A DNA stretch of 64,000 bases from Hyphomicrobiales bacterium (lineage in GTDB: Bacteria > Pseudomonadota > Alphaproteobacteria > Rhizobiales > Rhizobiaceae). Under the pieces are notes generated by a model that saw nothing but the letters and a program-made list of their open reading frames with translations, searched no databases and had not been told where the DNA came from. A program made the position numbers and the translations under genes. Shown piece by piece: positions 60,223 through 64,000 of the stretch. The stretch is taken from the NCBI GenBank assembly GCA_900471925.1, contig UCGV01000028.1:124001-188000 (forward strand), written 5' to 3'. The first letter of the stretch is position 1. The number at the start of each line of letters is the position of its first letter.

Positions 60223-61134
60223 TCAGCGCGCCGGAAGCCATTTCTTCGCAACTCGGCATGCGACCGTATAGGCGGGGTCGAAGACGTTGCCTATGTCGTA
60301 GCGGACGACCTGTCCGAGCAGATGGCTGGCTGCCACTTTCGACAGACCGTAATCCGCAACGAGCATATTCAGCATTTCGGTCGTCGCATGCTGGAGGGCT
60401 TGATCCAGAGGCCGCGCGTTGCCAATGGTGATGATGTCATCGGCAACTTCGGCCCTCGGCCAGGATATCGGCCTTGCCTTTTCCACGGTCAGCCGGACCG
60501 TGACTTCGAATGTCGTCTCGACACCGGTGCCGACGATTTCGCCGTCGCCCTGGACCGCGTGGCAGTCGCCGAGAAAGAACAGCGCGCCGGGCGCGGAGAC
60601 CGGGAACCAGATCGTCGCGCCCGGTCCGAGCAGGCGGTAGTCCATATTTCCACCATAGGCGCCGCTGGTTGCTGTAGAGATCGCCTGGCCAAGGCTTGGC
60701 GCCACACCGAAACATCCGATCATCGGAGACAGCGGCAGAACAAATTCCTCAAGGCCGGCTACCGGCTCTTTCAATTTGACGGTCATCGCCTTCAGATCGA
60801 TGTCCCACAGTGTCTTTTCGGGTTTCGGAAGATCGCGGGCGGCTTCGGGATCGACTACATTTGCTGCCAGAACGCTGCGCGTGAAGCCCGTATCTCTTAT
60901 CGGCTTCATATCCAGAATCTCGACCTTGAGCGCATCTCCGGGTTCGGCACCTTCGACGAAGATCGGCCCGTTCATCGGATTGGGACCGTGCGCCCGCTGG
61001 ACATCCTTTTCGTCGTAGCCCCAGGCATCGAGCGTACGGGTGACGACGGTGTCACCACTCGCGATCTTCAATGCCGGCGGCAAGGTTCCAAGGACGTTGT
61101 GGAAGGCAGTTGCGACGAATTCATGGGTCGTCAT
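60223..61134 (-). CDS. Acetamidase/formamidase family protein
   Basis: The start at 61134 (MTTHEFVATAFHNVLGTLPP) gives 303 residues. It belongs to the FmdA/AmdA family: HGPNPMNGPIFVEGAEPGD, GGNMDYRLLGPGATIWFPV and LGDCHAVQGDGEIVGTGVE are typical. It hydrolyses formamide, acetamide or another short amide to the acid and ammonia. IclR gene follows downstream. Confidence 0.88.
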   Translation of the reverse strand: MTTHEFVATAFHNVLGTLPPALKIASGDTVVTRTLDAWGYDEKDVQRAHGPNPMNGPIFVEGAEPGDALKVEILDMKPIRDTGFTRSVLAANVVDPEAARDLPKPEKTLWDIDLKAMTVKLKEPVAGLEEFVLPLSPMIGCFGVAPSLGQAISTATSGAYGGNMDYRLLGPGATIWFPVSAPGALFFLGDCHAVQGDGEIVGTGVETTFEVTVRLTVEKARPISWPRAEVADDIITIGNARPLDQALQHATTEMLNMLVADYGLSKVAASHLLGQVVRYDIGNVFDPAYTVACRVAKKWLPAR

Positions 61135-61295
61135 GGTAGAAGTTCCGCTCGAATATCTGGAGTGTCTTTTGGAAGGTGGTTCGATGAACTTACGCGTCAG
61201 CCGGGCGACCGTCGATGGCAAAATTTACGCTTCCCTGGTGCGTGCTCGGAGTATGGTGGCGGCAGGAGATTCTGGCATGATGGGGAGTATGTGAG

Positions 61296-61718
61296 TTGAG
61301 TTCTGTGCCTGGCCCATCGGGCAGTCCGTTCCAGCGAGCCGTCTACCTCTGCCTTGGTCTCGTGATGATCGGCCTTGGTATTATCGGTGCCATCCTTCCG
61401 CTGATGCCGACGACGATCTTCCTGATCCTCGCGGCGTGGTTCTTTGCCCGATCATCGCCGCGCCTGGAGGCCCGCTTGATGAGCAGTCGATTTGGTGGCT
61501 CCTTGCGGGACTGGCGCGAAAGCGGCGCTATATCTTTGAAATCGAAATGTTTTGCCTTGCTTGGGATGTCGACGGGATACGTGATATTCCTCGTCACGTC
61601 AAAGCCCTCGTTGCTCCTGGCGGTCGCCGCCGGTGCATTGATCCTCGCTTGCGCTGCCTACGTCGTTTCGCGCCCGGCGCCTGCCGAAAGAAGCGCGCCG
61701 CATGAAAGTGACGATTAA
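61296..61718 (+). CDS. YbaN-like DUF454 membrane protein
   Basis: A 140-residue DUF454 protein with a TTG start preceded by GGGGAG; a GTG at 61305 is possible. Three membrane segments are visible (about 16-48, 87-105, 107-125). The family motif FQRAVYLCLGLVMIGLGIIGAILPLMPTTIF and ARSSPRLEARLMSSRFGGSLRDWRE (quoted in part) is clear. Function of the family is unknown. Confidence 0.85.
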   Translation: MSSVPGPSGSPFQRAVYLCLGLVMIGLGIIGAILPLMPTTIFLILAAWFFARSSPRLEARLMSSRFGGSLRDWRESGAISLKSKCFALLGMSTGYVIFLVTSKPSLLLAVAAGALILACAAYVVSRPAPAERSAPHESDD

Positions 61719-62079
61719 CCACGTCCATCGATCAGAGGCACTTTACAACGAGCATGAACTCAAACTATACGGCCCGCTCACTATTGCTCCGACACCCCAG
61801 CATCCCCACCTGAGCCCCATGCCAAAAACTCACAAGCACAAGTTCCTTCGGGAACAGTATCGACGCATGCTTGCGTCCGACCATCACATTGATCCACGCT
61901 GGCGCGACAGTTTCGACGCCTTTCTGACCGATATCGATCACCTTGCGCCGAACACTGGTAGCCGTCGGATTATCGGCCGCAGGAACCTCAAGCTCGGTTT
62001 TGTACCCGGGAATGTCGAATGGCATTGGGAAAGCACGACCCTGCCTATAGCGCGCGACGGCAGAGGACGTTTAGCCTAA
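61702..62079 (+). CDS. Small protein with HNH-nuclease-like tail motif
   Basis: A 125-residue frame that overlaps the DUF454 gene by 17 bases; the start may be internal, for example at the ATG at 61819. The C-terminal half (RDSFDAFLTDIDHLAPNTGS, then RRNLKLGFVPGNVEWHWES) resembles the end of phage and transposon-type HNH endonuclease domains, where S-(L/I)-DRID...Y-x-PGNxRW is common. The catalytic HNH residues are not evident. Possibly a remnant, or a small conserved protein of unknown function. Confidence 0.5.
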   Translation: MKVTINHVHRSEALYNEHELKLYGPLTIAPTPQHPHLSPMPKTHKHKFLREQYRRMLASDHHIDPRWRDSFDAFLTDIDHLAPNTGSRRIIGRRNLKLGFVPGNVEWHWESTTLPIARDGRGRLA

Positions 62080-62176
62080 GGCCAGAACACGGCTTAGGTG
62101 GTAGCACCCAAACCAAGTTCGCGACGGACAGCACCTATTTTTCATAAACGCGCTCGCCTCTTTTTTCTGTCGTCCC

Positions 62177-62935
62177 TCAGACCGATTTCTTCAAAGCCTC
62201 GAAGAGATAGTTTGCCCATCGGGTCTGCCCGTCGCTGGACCCGATGAGATCCTGTCTGATTTCCACGAGAAGCGCTTCCAGTCCCCGGTCCTCGCCGTGG
62301 ACGGGTATCGCATAGTCGCTGATCCGTTCGATCACATATGGAACGTTCGCACCGATCATCAGGCCGGTTATCCGCGACAGGCGTTCGATGATTTCCCGGC
62401 CGAAGTCAGCGGATTTGTCGAAAAGAATACCGGCATGCCAGGGACGGTTCTGGCCGAGAAAGACCGGAGTGAAGGAATGGATCGCCACGATCGTCGTCTT
62501 GCGCCCCTCTTGCTGGCGCAAGTCCAGATAGGCCGCGACCGCGGATTGAAAAGGAGTGAAAATCCTGTCTATCCTGCATTGGCGATCCGCTTCCTCCAGG
62601 TCGATATTTCCCGGAATGTCCGTCGCTTCCGAGCGCTGCGGAATGCTGGTGGGGCTGGCGATCGGCCGGTTCAGATCGATAAGAAGTCTTGAGTACTTCC
62701 CGAGGAAACACGGCGCATCCAGCAGCTTCGAAAGTGACCTGGAAACGGATTCCGCGCCGATATCCCAGGCAATATGTCGAACCAGTTCGTCGGCGGAAAG
62801 GCCGAGCCCGTTGAACGAAGCTGGAATGTAATTCGACGCGTGTTCGCAAATCAGAACGATATCCGAGCGGCCGCCGACGTTCAGGATTTCGACGGGCTCA
62901 GGCCATTCCGGGAGATCTTCTCGCGGTGTGTTCAA
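62177..62935 (-). CDS. N-formylglutamate amidohydrolase family protein
   Basis: A 252-residue enzyme of the HutG-like N-formylglutamate amidohydrolase family. Metal-region motifs: ICEHASNYIPASFNGLGL (29-46), HIAWDIGAESVSR, and IHSFTPVFLG. It hydrolyses N-formylglutamate or related compounds to formate and the amino acid. Its ATG overlaps the glutamine-synthetase-like gene stop by four bases, so the two act together; no histidine-utilisation genes are visible nearby. Confidence 0.88.
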   Translation of the reverse strand: MNTPREDLPEWPEPVEILNVGGRSDIVLICEHASNYIPASFNGLGLSADELVRHIAWDIGAESVSRSLSKLLDAPCFLGKYSRLLIDLNRPIASPTSIPQRSEATDIPGNIDLEEADRQCRIDRIFTPFQSAVAAYLDLRQQEGRKTTIVAIHSFTPVFLGQNRPWHAGILFDKSADFGREIIERLSRITGLMIGANVPYVIERISDYAIPVHGEDRGLEALLVEIRQDLIGSSDGQTRWANYLFEALKKSV

Positions 62936-64000
62936 TAGACCGCCCTGTATCGCTCGCAGATTGTCTGCTGGTCGAGCCCTTCGAGACTTTTCATCTCGAA
63001 ATCCTTCATGCCCATGAACGTCTCAAGGAAAATCGGCGAGAACCAGGAAGAGACCACGCTATTCTGCTTGAGAGCTCCAAGCGCGTCTGCCAGCGTCTCC
63101 GGCAGGCGCAGCAATCCCCGCTCCATGCGTTGTTCGTCGGTCAGATCAGCAGGATCACCGGAATGGATCGGCGGGCAGGGAATGTCGCCCTCGAGTCCGG
63201 CAAGACCCGCCCGGACGATGGCTGCCAGTGCCAGATAGGGGTTGGCGGTAGCGTCGGCAGCCCGATACTCGATGTTGAAGCTCCTGGCGGGATCGCGGCC
63301 TGCGATGGTCACGGTCGGGCAAATACGCAGCGTTGCCTCCCGGTCCTTGTCGCCAAGCCAGGTATAGGACGAACTCCAGCTATGGGGCTTCAGCCTGTAG
63401 TAGGAGGAAACGCTCGATGCCGTCAGGGCAGTGAGCGCTGGAAGGTGCTTGATCACGCCCGCGCAGAACGATCCGGCAGCTTTCGAGAGGCCCGATGGCC
63501 TGGATGGATCGTAGGTCGCATTCTGCCCGTCAGCATTGATCAGGCTGAAGTGGATATGGACGCCGTTCCCGACGGATGAGGGCGCGGTCTTTGGAGCAAA
63601 TGAGGCCTTCCAGCCGCGGTTGCGGGAGACCTCCCTAATAATCTCCCGCAGGACGACGGCGCGATCTGCCGCTGCCAGCCCGTCAACCGGGGAACAGGTG
63701 ACTTCGAACTGGTCCTCGCCATATTCAGAGATGATGACTTCCGGATCGACGCCCGCTTCTTCGAGTGCGGACATGATCTGCGCGGCAAAGCCGTCTGCGC
63801 GCCGCAAGCCGGCAAAGGAGAGCACGTGTTCGCGCGGCAGGCCGGTATCGAGGAGTTGGAACTCATGCTCGAAGGCCACTTTGAGCGAGAGACCTGTCGC
63901 GGCCTTGAGATCGGCAAGTGCGTTTGCGAGAAGGGTTCTGGTGCAGCACGACCATGGCGAGCCGTCCAGTTCGACGAGATTTCCAGCCACCATGTCGAAG
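62932..64000 (-). CDS. Glutamine synthetase family protein, 5' end beyond the right edge
   Basis: The frame is open to the right edge, so the N-terminus is missing; about 356 codons are visible, starting in ...FDMVAGNLVELDG. Catalytic-domain motifs: AFEHEFQLLD, EDQFEVTC, GNGVHIHFSL, KPHSWSSSYTWLGDKDRE and the glutamate-flap region NIEYRAADATANPYLALAA (quoted in part). These match the non-housekeeping type (PuuA/IpuC-like gamma-glutamyl-amine ligases) rather than GlnA. Coupled to the N-formylglutamate amidohydrolase by a four-base overlap. Confidence 0.9.
   Translation of the reverse strand, partial: FDMVAGNLVELDGSPWSCCTRTLLANALADLKAATGLSLKVAFEHEFQLLDTGLPREHVLSFAGLRRADGFAAQIMSALEEAGVDPEVIISEYGEDQFEVTCSPVDGLAAADRAVVLREIIREVSRNRGWKASFAPKTAPSSVGNGVHIHFSLINADGQNATYDPSRPSGLSKAAGSFCAGVIKHLPALTALTASSVSSYYRLKPHSWSSSYTWLGDKDREATLRICPTVTIAGRDPARSFNIEYRAADATANPYLALAAIVRAGLAGLEGDIPCPPIHSGDPADLTDEQRMERGLLRLPETLADALGALKQNSVVSSWFSPIFLETFMGMKDFEMKSLEGLDQQTICERYRAVY

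Overview
The window is 64 kb of contiguous, gene-dense, GC-rich chromosome-type sequence from an alphaproteobacterium, most likely Rhizobium or a close relative. The call rests on family content and gene order: pcaDCHGB with divergent pcaQ and a PcaQ operator, cyoABCD followed by a SURF1 gene, a CyaC-type diheme/2Fe-2S adenylate cyclase, a PmtA-like methyltransferase, and many solute-binding ABC transporters. I saw no rRNA, tRNA, CRISPR array, insertion sequence or phage module. Species cannot be fixed from the sequence alone.

Layout. 1-3.0 kb: an alpha/beta hydrolase (cut by the left edge) and a NicC-like flavin monooxygenase, divergent from a LysR regulator. 3.0-5.7 kb: an inositol-monophosphatase-family enzyme behind a LacI regulator, then a small secreted glycine-zipper protein. 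5.9-10.9 kb: a two-subunit ABC exporter with one degenerate ATP site, divergent from an aldose-1-epimerase-like gene. 11.1-14.6 kb: a flavoprotein and a PAS-PAS hybrid histidine kinase. 14.6-19.6 kb: cyoABCD plus surf1. 20.0-24.7 kb: an MFS symporter, a strong bidirectional terminator, a cyclic-nucleotide-binding protein and a very unusual 904-residue ABC-exporter-like protein with no intact catalytic motif. 24.9-34.6 kb: a seven-gene run on the minus strand, a dipeptide/oligopeptide-type importer followed by three glycosyltransferases.

34.7-45.1 kb: three proteins of the class III nucleotidyl cyclase type, interleaved with surface-polysaccharide functions (nucleotide-sugar dehydrogenase, FkbM methyltransferase, glycosyltransferase, polysaccharide deacetylase) and a metallo-beta-lactamase-fold hydrolase. 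45.4-49.5 kb: an AfuABC/FbpABC-like importer preceded by two tandem PHO boxes. 49.5-55.2 kb: a gluconate-5-dehydrogenase-like SDR, then pcaB-G-H-C-D with divergent pcaQ, the protocatechuate branch of the beta-ketoadipate pathway. 55.2-59.4 kb: a 3-hydroxyisobutyrate-dehydrogenase-like enzyme, an OmpR-type two-component pair, a PmtA-like methyltransferase and a DedA-like protein. 59.4-64 kb: an IclR regulator, an acetamidase/formamidase, a DUF454 protein, a small protein with an HNH-like tail, and N-formylglutamate amidohydrolase coupled to a glutamine-synthetase-family gene cut by the right edge.

Most interesting points: the multiply degenerate ABC protein (21989-24703) beside a cNMP-binding protein; the PHO boxes in front of a 'ferric iron' importer whose binding protein seems to lack the tyrosine pair expected for iron, suggesting uptake of a phosphorus compound; and the cluster of cyclase-type proteins, one of which has lost the usual purine-specifying residues.
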